From Zhongshania aquatica (GTDB lineage Bacteria > Pseudomonadota > Gammaproteobacteria > Pseudomonadales > Spongiibacteraceae): DNA of 64,000 bases. The position numbers were made by a program, and so were the translations under genes. The notes under the pieces were generated by a model that made no database searches, was not told the DNA's origin, and saw nothing but the letters and a program-made list of their open reading frames with translations. Of this stretch, positions 50,817 to 61,986 are shown in pieces; positions within the stretch are counted from its first letter, which is position 1, and each line of letters begins with the position of its first letter. Where the stretch lies: positions 1 through 64,000 of the forward strand of contig NZ_JANZNQ010000003.1 in NCBI RefSeq assembly GCF_027257955.1, written 5' to 3'.

Positions 50817-53096
50817 TCAATCGCAGGTCTGGCTCTCCTCCTCATCCACCGTAACTGCGGTTAGAGCTAGACCATCATCCTTAACGGTGATGTTTACCAC
50901 CCCGCCTTGTTTTTCTAAGCTGCCGAATAGCACCATTTCAGCCAGCGGCTTTTTGATGTGCTGCTGAATCACTCGTGCCATAGGCCGAGCACCCATGGTT
51001 TTGTCGTAGCCATTGGTAACTAACCAACGACGTGCGGCATCATCCACATTGAGTACGACTGTCTTATCATCCAACTGCGCCTGCAATTCAACTAAGAACT
51101 TATCAACCACCGTGAGAATAACATCCGGCTCTAGCGGCGCGAAGGAAATCACGCTATCTAAGCGGTTGCGGAACTCTGGTGTAAACAGGCGGTTAATTGC
51201 CTCCGACGAATCCGTCTGATTATCTTGCTCAGTAAAACCAATCGAACGACGGCTCATACTTTCTGCGCCGGCATTCGTGGTCATCACAAAAATCACATTA
51301 CGGAAATCTGCCTTACGACCATTGTTGTCGGTTAGCGAGCCGTGATCCATTACCTGCAATAACAGGTTAAAGAGATCTGGATGCGCTTTCTCTATTTCAT
51401 CTAACAACACCACCGAATGCGGGTGCTTTGTTACCGAATCGGTTAAGAGGCCGCCTTGATCAAAGCCAACATATCCAGGAGGCGCGCCTATGAGTCGAGA
51501 AACCGTGTGGCGCTCCATGTACTCAGACATATCAAAGCGAATCAGCTCTAATCCCAAGAGGTTGGCTAACTGGCGACAAATTTCAGTCTTACCGACCCCG
51601 GTAGGCCCGGCTAACAAGAAGCTACCGATTGGTTTCTCCGCTGACTTCAACCCTGCTCTCGCAAGCTTAATTGACGCACTGAGTTCCGCAACAGCTTGAT
51701 CCTGCCCAAAGACAACCATCTTGAGGTTATCTTCCAATTTAACGAGTGAGGCTCTGTCATCAGACGACACACTCTTAGGCGGAATGCGGGCGATTTTAGC
51801 CACGATTGCCTCAATTTCAGCTATGTCGATTTTTTCAACGCGATTATCCGGCTTTTGCAAACGCTGGTATGCGCCCGCTTCATCGATCACATCAATGGCT
51901 TTGTCTGGTAAAAAGCGATCATTGATGTAACGTGCCGACAATTCTGCTGCAGAGCGCAATGCACCGTCGGTATATTTAAGATCGTGGTGAGACTCGAACC
52001 GCGACCGCAACCCCTTAAGAATTAAATAAGTGTCTTCTACCGAAGGTTCATTCACATCGACCTTTTGGAAACGACGACTCAGGGCGCGATCTTTATCGAA
52101 AATTCCACGATATTCTTGGAACGTTGTCGAGCCTATGCAGCGCATTTGACCCGAGCTAAGCAGCGGCTTAAGTAGGTTTGACGCATCCATGACACCACCA
52201 GAAGCAGCGCCAGCACCAATAATGGTGTGGATTTCGTCTATAAACAATATAGCGCCGGGACGTTTTTTAAGGTCTGCCAAAAGGCCTTTTAAGCGCTTCT
52301 CAAAATCGCCGCGGTATTTGGTACCTGCAAGCAAGGCCCCCATATCAAGCGAATACACTACGCTTCCAACAAGAACGTCTGGAACTTCGCCATCCACAAT
52401 GCGTTTAGCCAAGCCTTCCGCAATTGCCGTTTTACCCACGCCAGATTCACCCACCAGTAGAGGGTTGTTTTTACGACGACGGGTAAGTATTTGAGCGACG
52501 CGCTCTACTTCATCAGCGCGACCAATTAGTGGATCGATACGCCCCGCTTTCGCTTCTTCGTTTAAATTAGTGGCGAAGTTTTCTAATGGACGTTGTTCTG
52601 GATCCGCATTTTCCGAGTCTTGATCTTGTTGCTGGTCATGCTCAAGACCTTCGGCGCCAGACACTTTAGAAATGCCGTGGGTAATGTAATTCACCACATC
52701 CAAACGATTTACGTTCTGTGATTTTAGGAAGTAAACCGCTTGGCTTTCTTGCTCACTGAAAATAGCGACCAATACGTTTGCGCCAGTTACCTCTTGCTTG
52801 CCGGAGGACTGCACATGGAACACCGCCCGCTGCAGCACGCGCTGAAAACCCAATGTTGGTTGGGTATCACGGTCGGCATCGTCTTCAGGAATTCGAGGCG
52901 TGGTAGCCTCTACGAATTCTTTTAACTCACCCTTAAGTTGAGTTAAATCTGCACCGCATGCTAGCAGCACCTTGACAGCGGCTTCGTTATCGGCCAAAGC
53001 CAATAGTAAGTGTTCGACGGTCATAAACTCATGCCGACGACTTCGAGCCGATTTAAATGCCTGGCTCAATGTTGTTTCGAGATCTTTGCTCAACAT
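50817..53096 (-). CDS. clpA: ATP-dependent Clp protease ATP-binding subunit ClpA
   Basis: AAA+ unfoldase that feeds substrates to ClpP. N-domain (about 1-140) that binds ClpS, then two ATPase modules: GESGVGKT with ILFIDEIHTIIGAG, and GPTGVGKT with VVLLDEIEKAHPD. A ClpP-contact loop follows the second Walker A region. 759 aa, full length. clpS lies 31 bases upstream on the same strand. Confidence 0.97.
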   Translation of the reverse strand: MLSKDLETTLSQAFKSARSRRHEFMTVEHLLLALADNEAAVKVLLACGADLTQLKGELKEFVEATTPRIPEDDADRDTQPTLGFQRVLQRAVFHVQSSGKQEVTGANVLVAIFSEQESQAVYFLKSQNVNRLDVVNYITHGISKVSGAEGLEHDQQQDQDSENADPEQRPLENFATNLNEEAKAGRIDPLIGRADEVERVAQILTRRRKNNPLLVGESGVGKTAIAEGLAKRIVDGEVPDVLVGSVVYSLDMGALLAGTKYRGDFEKRLKGLLADLKKRPGAILFIDEIHTIIGAGAASGGVMDASNLLKPLLSSGQMRCIGSTTFQEYRGIFDKDRALSRRFQKVDVNEPSVEDTYLILKGLRSRFESHHDLKYTDGALRSAAELSARYINDRFLPDKAIDVIDEAGAYQRLQKPDNRVEKIDIAEIEAIVAKIARIPPKSVSSDDRASLVKLEDNLKMVVFGQDQAVAELSASIKLARAGLKSAEKPIGSFLLAGPTGVGKTEICRQLANLLGLELIRFDMSEYMERHTVSRLIGAPPGYVGFDQGGLLTDSVTKHPHSVVLLDEIEKAHPDLFNLLLQVMDHGSLTDNNGRKADFRNVIFVMTTNAGAESMSRRSIGFTEQDNQTDSSEAINRLFTPEFRNRLDSVISFAPLEPDVILTVVDKFLVELQAQLDDKTVVLNVDDAARRWLVTNGYDKTMGARPMARVIQQHIKKPLAEMVLFGSLEKQGGVVNITVKDDGLALTAVTVDEEESQTCD

Positions 53097-53127
53097 AGAC
53101 TACGTCCGCCTTTTGACATTAAAAATT

Positions 53128-53481
53128 TTAATCATCGCTTTCTTCTATCTCAGCAAGAAGCGGATGCCCATTATCCCTTGCATACTGATTTACCTGCGCC
53201 GCCTTTGTTTCGGCGATGTCTTTGGTAAACACGCCGCACACTCCTTTACCCTTGGTGTGCACTGCAAGCATTACTTGGGTGGCGCGTTGCCGATCCAAAT
53301 AAAAGAAATCTTCTAAAATCTCAACGACGAACTCCATGGGAGTGTAGTCATCATTTAATAACACCACTGCATACATACGTGGCTTCTTAAGTTCTGGTTT
53401 CGACTCCTGAATTGCCAAGCCACTACCGTGATCTTCGTCTGACTTATCACCTATGTTTTGAATATCAATGTACATTTTCAC
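53128..53481 (-). CDS. clpS: ClpS adaptor for N-degron substrates
   Basis: 117-residue adaptor that binds N-terminal Leu, Phe, Tyr and Trp and hands them to ClpA. The core [20 protein letters not shown] carries the Asn-Asp residues that hold the alpha-amino group; [21 protein letters not shown] completes the fold. First gene of the clpSA unit and divergent from cspD. Confidence 0.96.
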   Translation of the reverse strand: MKMYIDIQNIGDKSDEDHGSGLAIQESKPELKKPRMYAVVLLNDDYTPMEFVVEILEDFFYLDRQRATQVMLAVHTKGKGVCGVFTKDIAETKAAQVNQYARDNGHPLLAEIEESDD

Positions 53482-53669
53482 TGGCTTTACCTGAGCTTAT
53501 CACCACTTTAACCCCGCGCAATAGGGAAATTCACCAACTTCACCACTTACATCTTCTTAACTTGACGGCGAGGCCGGACTGTTTTAAAAATGGGGGCTAA
53601 GTCGAAAGAAAACAAGGTTGTTTGCGTAAAGATGACAATAACTATAACGACAATTAAGGATATAAAGCT

Positions 53670-53882
53670 ATGCAGCAGGGTGTTGTAAAGTGGTTCAATA
53701 ACGCCAAAGGCTACGGCTTCATCGTCTCTGAAAATAGCGAAGATGAAGTTTTTGCTCACTACTCGGCTATTACTATGGAAGGCTACAAAACCTTAAAAGC
53801 GGGTCAAAATGTCAAATTTAGCGCCGAACCCGGTCCTAAAGGACTTCATGCCACCAACATACAGGCATCGGACGAGCTATAA
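53670..53882 (+). CDS. cspD: cold-shock domain protein, CspD-like
   Basis: 70-residue single-stranded nucleic acid binder with RNP1 KGYGFIV and RNP2 VFAHYSAI. It is divergent from clpS, the standard location of cspD in gammaproteobacteria, where it inhibits replication in stationary phase. Ends at a perfect palindrome. Confidence 0.92.
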   Translation: MQQGVVKWFNNAKGYGFIVSENSEDEVFAHYSAITMEGYKTLKAGQNVKFSAEPGPKGLHATNIQASDEL

Positions 53883-53910
53883 AATAGAAAGGGAGTACGA
53901 AATTGAAAAC

Positions 53911-53938
53911 ATCACCACCGGCATATGCCGGTGGTGAT
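53911..53938. terminator. perfect 28-base palindrome between cspD and icd
   Basis: Each 14-base half reads ATCACCACCGGCAT on its own strand. A-rich sequence precedes and a T-containing stretch follows, so it can serve as a terminator for both converging genes. Confidence 0.85.
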
Positions 53939-53944
53939 TAGTCT

Positions 53945-55201
53945 TTAAGCCATGTGCTTAATAATGGCATCACCGAACTCTGAACACTTCAGCAAGGTTG
54001 CACCTTCCATCAGACGCTCAAAATCATACGTTACGGTTTTGGCTTGGATTGCGCCGTTCATCCCATTAATGATCAGGTCTGCAGCTTCATTCCAACCCAT
54101 GTGACGCAGCATCATTTCCGCTGACAGAATTAATGAACCGGGGTTCACTTTATCTAAGCCAGTGTACTTAGGCGCTGTGCCGTGAGTAGCTTCAAACAGT
54201 GCGATGTTATCGCTCAGGTTTGCGCCTGGGGCAATACCGATACCGCCAACCTGCGCAGCCAACGCGTCAGACAGGTAGTCACCGTTCAAATTAAGTGTTG
54301 CGATAACGCTGTATTCGTCGGGGCGCAACAGAACTTGTTGAAGCATCGCGTCAGCAATTACATCTTTAATAACGATTTCTTTACCGGTATTTGGGTTTTT
54401 AATGCTAACCCAGGGGCCGCCATCTATTAGTGAACCACCAAACTCTTCCATAGCTAGCTCGTAAGCCCAGTTTTTGAAAGCGCCTTCCGTGAATTTCATG
54501 ATATTGCCTTTGTGCACGATGGTCAGTGACGGCAAATCTTGATCAATGGTGTACTGAATTGCTTTGCGTACCAGACGCACGGTGCCTTCTTTGGACACGG
54601 GCTTAATACCGATACCGCATTCCTGCGGGAAACGGATTTTAGTAACACCCATTTCTTCTTGGAAAAATTCGATTACTTTATCAGCTTCTGGCGTACCCGC
54701 TTTCCACTCAATACCTGCATAGATGTCTTCCGAGTTTTCGCGGAAAATAACCATATTGGTTTTGCCCGGCTCTTTTACCGGAGAAGGCACGCCTTCAAAC
54801 CAACGCACTGGACGCTGACAAACATACAAATCCAATTCTTGACGAAGCGCCACGTTCAAAGAACGGAAGCCGCCGCCAACAGGTGTAGTCAGTGGGCCTT
54901 TAATACCGACAACATAATCTTTAATAGCATCCAGAGTTTCAGCGGGGAACCAGTCTCCGTCATACAGCTCTGCAGCCTTTTCGCCAGTGTAAATTTCCAT
55001 CCAGCTTATTTTCTTAGCGCCTGAGTAGGCTTTTTCAACGGCTGCATCAACTACGTTGATCATCACCGGAGTAATGTCGACCCCGATGCCGTCACCTTCG
55101 ATAAAAGGAATAATTGGCCGATCGGGTACATTGAGGGAAAGATCCGCATTAACGGTGATTTTCTCGCCCGCAGTAGGTACCTTGATATGTTGGTATCCCA
55201 T
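53945..55201 (-). CDS. icd: NADP-dependent isocitrate dehydrogenase
   Basis: TCA-cycle enzyme converting isocitrate to 2-oxoglutarate. Start at 55201 gives [18 protein letters not shown], the normal N-terminus, with a GGAG just upstream; an in-frame ATG at 55213 would add four residues. The substrate and kinase site is [13 protein letters not shown], whose Ser corresponds to Ser113 of E. coli, the phosphorylation switch toward the glyoxylate shunt. [12 protein letters not shown] and [13 protein letters not shown] complete the signature. 418 aa. Confidence 0.95.
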   Translation of the reverse strand: MGYQHIKVPTAGEKITVNADLSLNVPDRPIIPFIEGDGIGVDITPVMINVVDAAVEKAYSGAKKISWMEIYTGEKAAELYDGDWFPAETLDAIKDYVVGIKGPLTTPVGGGFRSLNVALRQELDLYVCQRPVRWFEGVPSPVKEPGKTNMVIFRENSEDIYAGIEWKAGTPEADKVIEFFQEEMGVTKIRFPQECGIGIKPVSKEGTVRLVRKAIQYTIDQDLPSLTIVHKGNIMKFTEGAFKNWAYELAMEEFGGSLIDGGPWVSIKNPNTGKEIVIKDVIADAMLQQVLLRPDEYSVIATLNLNGDYLSDALAAQVGGIGIAPGANLSDNIALFEATHGTAPKYTGLDKVNPGSLILSAEMMLRHMGWNEAADLIINGMNGAIQAKTVTYDFERLMEGATLLKCSEFGDAIIKHMA

Positions 55202-55352
55202 TTTTGACTCCATGGTTTATCAGTTAGTATCTGTGCTCGTGCTCGCTCACAAACGAAAACAGCTGCAAATTGCTACAATGCAGCTTCTGTAAAAAGCGGC
55301 ACATTATAACACTTTATACCCAGATTTCTTCTATGAATGAGCCTATTTTCTT

Positions 55353-55991
55353 GTGAGCGAACTTTTTTTATTTAATAAGCCCTTCCAAGTCATGAGTCAA
55401 TTTACCGACGCTGACGGCCGAGCCAATCTCTCTGATTACATCAGGATACCGGCGATATATCCAGCCGGTAGACTCGATTATGACTCTGAAGGCTTGATGA
55501 TTTTGACCGGAGATGGCGAATTACAGCACCAAATAAGCCACCCAAGACACAAACTCGCTAAAACATATTGGGTGCAGGTAGACGGCGACATAGGCAAAGA
55601 TGCTATTTCAGAATTGCAACGAGGCGTGCATTTAAAGGATGGCCCGACGCTGCCAGCATTGGTATCAAAAATTATCGAACCAGAAAATCTCTGGCCACGC
55701 ACACCACCCGTGCGGTTTAGAGCAAACATCCCTACCAGCTGGATAAAACTTACTATAAGCGAAGGCCGCAATCGCCAAGTTCGGCGAATGACCGCTGCCG
55801 TCGGTTTTCCTACACTGCGGCTAATTCGGGCCAGCATTGGCGATTGGAGCATCGAAAATCTCGCGCCCGGGGAGCACAAAAAAGTCACTCTAGGAGCAGA
55901 CTTTGTGCGATATAAATCCCGCAGCAACACAAGCCCCAAGCCAAAGCGACCTAAAACTCACACACCTACTGGCCGCAGGCGTAGTCCTTAA
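55353..55991 (+). CDS. rluE: 23S rRNA pseudouridine synthase E
   Basis: Modifies U2457 of 23S rRNA in E. coli. It lacks an S4 domain, as RluE does, and starts directly with LFLFNKPFQVMSQF. The catalytic Asp is in GRLDYDSEGLM, and EGRNRQVRRMTAAVGFPTLRL is the RsuA-family block. GTG start, 212 aa with a basic C-terminal tail. It is next to icd and nudJ, its usual position. Confidence 0.92.
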   Translation: MSELFLFNKPFQVMSQFTDADGRANLSDYIRIPAIYPAGRLDYDSEGLMILTGDGELQHQISHPRHKLAKTYWVQVDGDIGKDAISELQRGVHLKDGPTLPALVSKIIEPENLWPRTPPVRFRANIPTSWIKLTISEGRNRQVRRMTAAVGFPTLRLIRASIGDWSIENLAPGEHKKVTLGADFVRYKSRSNTSPKPKRPKTHTPTGRRRSP

Positions 55992-56037
55992 ACCCTCGGC
56001 CCTGTTACAATTCGTGCTTTAGCACTCGGAAAACACT

Positions 56038-56475
56038 ATGGATTGGCAGCCCCACGTCACCGTTGCTACCGTCGTCGAAAATGATGGCAAGTTTTTGTTT
56101 GTAGAAGAGATTAAAAACGGACGCCGAGTAATCAATCAACCGGCGGGGCATTTAGAAGCTAACGAAACCTTGGTTGATGCCGCCATACGAGAAACACTGG
56201 AAGAAACCCAGTGGCGAGTGGAAATCCTTGGTGTCGTCGGCTTCGGCTTATACACTGCGCCCGCAAACGGCGTGACCTACCATCGAACCAGCTTTTTCGC
56301 GCGACCTATTGCTTTTTGTCCGGAACAAAAACTTGATGGCGATATCGAGCAAGCGATTTGGCTAACACCCGATGAGCTACGCGAACGCAGAAGCAAACTG
56401 CGCAGTCCAATGGTTTTAGACTGCTTAGAAAGATACTTAAAGGGACAGCGCTATCCCTTATCGATGATCTACTAA
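56038..56475 (+). CDS. nudJ: Nudix hydrolase NudJ-like
   Basis: Nucleotide phosphatase, 145 aa. The Nudix box runs from Gly37 through Glu43 to RETLEE (51-56); the late Gly of the consensus is Gln58 here. E. coli NudJ removes phosphate from thiamin pyrophosphates and nucleoside di/triphosphates. It precedes mnmA, as in many gammaproteobacteria. Start ATG at 56038 gives MDWQPHVTVATVVE, normal for the family. Confidence 0.9.
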   Translation: MDWQPHVTVATVVENDGKFLFVEEIKNGRRVINQPAGHLEANETLVDAAIRETLEETQWRVEILGVVGFGLYTAPANGVTYHRTSFFARPIAFCPEQKLDGDIEQAIWLTPDELRERRSKLRSPMVLDCLERYLKGQRYPLSMIY

Positions 56476-56524
56476 CGCACACCCACAGCGTTTTAGCGGC
56501 AAATATGTTTAACGGATTACACGA

Positions 56525-57627
56525 ATGAAGCAACAAAGCCCCAACAACACCAAAGTCATTGTCGGCATGTCAGGCGGCGTGGATTCGTCGGTTTCAGCCC
56601 TACTCCTTATTCAGCAGGGCTATCAGGTCGAAGGCCTATTCATGAAAAACTGGGACGAAGATGACGGCACCGAATACTGCACAGCGAAGGACGACCTCGC
56701 GGATGCTAGCGCTGTTTGCGAAAAACTAGGTATTCACCTGCACACGGCCAATTTCGCCGCAGAATATTGGGACAATGTATTTGAACACTTTTTGGAAGAG
56801 TACAAAGCCGGTCGCACGCCGAATCCCGACATATTGTGCAACCGTGAAATTAAATTTAAGGCCTTTCTCGACTACGCCCTTGTCCTGGGCGCGGATTTTA
56901 TCGCCACAGGTCACTACACCCGCCGCAGAGACATGGATGGAACAACCCAGCTTTTAAAGGGGCTGGATCCAAACAAAGACCAAAGCTACTTCCTTCACGC
57001 AGTAGGCAGTGAGCAGCTCGCAAAAACCTTATTCCCCGTCGGAGAGATCGAAAAACCCGAGGTTCGAGCACTAGCAGAGAAACACGGCCTGATCACCCAC
57101 GATAAAAAGGACAGCACCGGTATCTGCTTTATTGGTGAACGACGCTTTAAAGACTTTTTGCAGCAATATTTACCCGCCAAACCCGGTCGAATTGAGACTC
57201 TGGATGGCGTTGATATGGGCCAGCACAGCGGCCTGATGTACCACACAATTGGCCAGCGCCAAGGTCTCGGCATTGGCGGCGTAAAAGGCGGTGGCGAAGA
57301 ACCGTGGTATGTCATCGAAAAAGATTTAGAGCGCAATGTACTGCTGGTTGCACAGGGTAGTCAGCATCCGGCGCTTTTTAAGCACGCACTGCAATCCAGT
57401 GAAATTCACTGGATTAGCGGTCAAGCGCCAACCATGCCGCTGAAATGCACCGCCAAAACCCGCTACCGCCAAGCTGATCAAGAGTGCGAAATCCGCAAAA
57501 CGGGCACCGGCTTTGACGTCCACTTCAGCGAGCCACAGCGCGCGATCACGCCTGGGCAGTCTGTTGTGTTTTACGACGCCGACGTGTGCTTAGGTGGCGG
57601 CATTATTGAAACGGGATATCAGTATTG

Positions 57628-57628
<1 letters not shown>
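56525..57628 (+). CDS. mnmA: tRNA-specific 2-thiouridylase MnmA
   Basis: Installs sulfur at C2 of U34 in tRNA-Lys, -Glu and -Gln. PP-loop [12 protein letters not shown] for ATP, catalytic Cys in [10 protein letters not shown] and second Cys in [10 protein letters not shown]. 367 aa. Its stop TGA shares a base with the hflD start. Confidence 0.97.
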
Positions 57629-59717
<2,089 letters not shown>

Positions 59718-59721
59718 TGTC

Positions 59722-60852
59722 ATGGCGCTGCAAAATTTTGATCAGCAATGGTTTTTAGATCAGGTTTGGCAGCGCGAAGCGCTTTTGATAAAGGCGGCTC
59801 TACCTGACTATGAATGTCCGCTGGACGGCAATGACCTCGCTGGCCTCGCCTGCGAAGACGATGTGGACAGTCGTATCATTATTGAATCCGACGGGGCATG
59901 GGACTTACGTAATGGCCCCTTCAAAGAAGACGATTTCAGCAAGCTGCCGGACACCAAATGGACGCTGTTAGTACAAAGTGTCGACCATTACCTGCCTGAA
60001 TTAGCTGAGTTATTAGCGCACTTTCGTTTCATTCCTCGCTGGCGTACCGAAGATATTATGGTGAGCTACGCCTGCGATGGCGGCAATGTTGGCCCCCACT
60101 ACGACCAATACGATGTCTTTTTAGTACAGGGAAGCGGACGCCGTCGCTGGAAGATTGGTGGACACTGCAGCAGTACCACACCACTATCAAGCAATGCCGG
60201 GCTGCGGCTATTACAGGATTTCAGCGCTGAGCAAGAGTATCTACTCGAAGCGGGTGACATACTCTACGTGCCGCCGGGTGTGGCGCATTGGGGCGTCGCA
60301 GAAGGTGACGACTGCATGACCCTATCTGTTGGCTTTAGAGCGCCATCAGAAGCCGCCCTGCTCAGTGACTATAGTGACGATATCGCCAGCTATTTAAATG
60401 AAGCCCTGCGATACAAAGACCCGCAACTCGATGCTAGCGCGCATCCGGCTGAAATTTCTAGCAATGTTCGCCGGCATGTTAAGTCATTAATTTTGAGCCA
60501 CCTAGATGATGACGCACATTTAGCACGCTGGTTCGGCGAAATGATGACACGCATCCCCGATCAAGAAAGCATGATCGACGATTCCTTAAGTCCCGAAGAG
60601 TTTTTGCTAGAATTGGCCGAAGGCGCTGTTTTACAGTTACGCTTAGGTGCAAGACTTGCTTTTGATGAACAATATCTGTTTGCCGACGGACTGGCCTTCC
60701 CCTACCCGCCAGAACAGCAGGACGATGTTAAAGCACTGTGCGAGATAGAGTGCGGAGTTACCATTGATACCGCGCACCGCCTAAGCCCAGATATGATTTA
60801 CGCCTTATTCTGCAACGGTACATTGTGCTTCTATGATGATACGCAAGACTGA
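59722..60852 (+). CDS. roxA: 50S ribosomal protein L16 arginine hydroxylase RoxA (YcfD)
   Basis: JmjC-fold 2-oxoglutarate/Fe(II) dioxygenase that hydroxylates an arginine of ribosomal protein L16. Iron ligands His126, Asp128 (PHYDQYD) and His189 (GVAHWG) match E. coli RoxA His125, Asp127 and His187. The start at 59722 is just after the purB stop (376 aa); a longer frame from 59695 overlaps purB. A C-terminal dimer and winged-helix domain follows the cupin. Confidence 0.92.
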   Translation: MALQNFDQQWFLDQVWQREALLIKAALPDYECPLDGNDLAGLACEDDVDSRIIIESDGAWDLRNGPFKEDDFSKLPDTKWTLLVQSVDHYLPELAELLAHFRFIPRWRTEDIMVSYACDGGNVGPHYDQYDVFLVQGSGRRRWKIGGHCSSTTPLSSNAGLRLLQDFSAEQEYLLEAGDILYVPPGVAHWGVAEGDDCMTLSVGFRAPSEAALLSDYSDDIASYLNEALRYKDPQLDASAHPAEISSNVRRHVKSLILSHLDDDAHLARWFGEMMTRIPDQESMIDDSLSPEEFLLELAEGAVLQLRLGARLAFDEQYLFADGLAFPYPPEQQDDVKALCEIECGVTIDTAHRLSPDMIYALFCNGTLCFYDDTQD

Positions 60853-61738
60853 CTGGCAAACCGACAGCGCCGAGCTAACGTCGATACGCCACGAAGTTTT
60901 CGTAGACGAGCAGCATGTCCCGATTGAATTAGAAGTCGACGAACAAGACTCCCATTGCCACCATTGGCTGGCCATCGAAAATGCTGAAGCCGTCGGCACA
61001 GTTCGTCTGCTAAATAACGGTATCATCGGCCGCATGGCGGTTCGCAAGGATTTTAGGCGGCGCGGGATTGGCAAAGCGCTTATACAAGCAACCATTGATT
61101 ACGCGCGCCAGCAGGATTGGCGAACACTTAGCTTATTTGCCCAAGACCACGCTATCGGTTTTTATGCCGACGCCGGCTTTGTTCCCTACGGCCCGATATT
61201 TATGGACGCCGGTATTCCGCATCAATCCATGCAATTACTACTGAGAGAAAACCGAAAATTAGGCGTAGACGGTCAACAGTTTCATCCCGCAGATAGCACA
61301 TCAACTGTTCTAGACTTATGCCGCCAGACTCGTCGCACTATCCGGGTCTTCAGCCGGGCGCTGGAGCCCGCTTTATTTGCCAGCGAGGAAATAAGCAACG
61401 CTCTATCAGCGCTGGCGAGACGCCATCGTCAAAGCGAAATACGCTTATTAATATGCGACGAAGAAGCGCTAAAAGAAAGCCGTCATCCCTTATCTGAGCT
61501 GAGTCAGCGTTTGCCAAGCGCCATTCCACTTCGCCTACTATCGCCAGATTATCGCGCGGAATTGGACGAGTTTTTTCTGTTAGCTGACCGCAGTGGTATT
61601 TTCGTATATTCGAATGACGCACCCGAGAAAAACTGGTGCAGCTACTACCTGCCACCCAAGGTCAAAGACTATCAGGAACGATTTGACCGAATGTGGGCAC
61701 ATGCAAAGCAGCCAAGTTACTTAAAAAGGCTCTATTAA
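60833..61738 (+). CDS. GNAT acetyltransferase with C-terminal extension
   Basis: The N-terminal half (about 1-140) is a GNAT fold: RHEVFVDEQHVP, acetyl-CoA loop MAVRKDFRRRGIGKALIQ and the closing AGFVPYGPIFMDAGIPH. The C-terminal half (about 145-301) is a separate domain starting near DSTSTVLDLCRQ, with phospholipase-D-like character (RLLICDEEAL, a late DRSGIFVYSND) but no HKD motif. It resembles a gammaproteobacterial domain of unknown function. The start overlaps the roxA end by 20 bases, so expression is coupled. The substrate is unknown. Confidence 0.8.
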   Translation: MMIRKTDWQTDSAELTSIRHEVFVDEQHVPIELEVDEQDSHCHHWLAIENAEAVGTVRLLNNGIIGRMAVRKDFRRRGIGKALIQATIDYARQQDWRTLSLFAQDHAIGFYADAGFVPYGPIFMDAGIPHQSMQLLLRENRKLGVDGQQFHPADSTSTVLDLCRQTRRTIRVFSRALEPALFASEEISNALSALARRHRQSEIRLLICDEEALKESRHPLSELSQRLPSAIPLRLLSPDYRAELDEFFLLADRSGIFVYSNDAPEKNWCSYYLPPKVKDYQERFDRMWAHAKQPSYLKRLY

Positions 61739-61920
61739 TACTGATAAGCGACGATCCGCCGAACGAACTCCTAGCCTAATGCTAGCGCAGTCATTTCATC
61801 AAGCTGCTGAAAACACAGAATATTCACCCCAATTTTGTTAGCAAACTCTAATATTTCTGTCTGCTAAGCACTATTACGAAAAAAAAATGAGGCAATCGCC
61901 CTGTTCTTTGTTTTTATACG

Positions 61921-61941
61921 AGCAAAATCGGTCGATTTGCT
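61921..61941. promoter_or_regulatory. imperfect palindrome upstream of fusA2
   Basis: AGCAAAATCG GT CGATTTGCT is an inverted repeat with one extra A in the left arm. It lies 46 bases before the EF-G gene and next to TACATT, a possible -10. It may be an operator. Confidence 0.4.
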
Positions 61942-61986
61942 GTACATTACCCGCCTATTTTCAACCCAGCTTATCTAGAGATCGCT

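Noticed and set aside
54539-55024. 161-codon plus-strand frame inside icd
   Set aside because: Antisense to a clear isocitrate dehydrogenase; no family resemblance.
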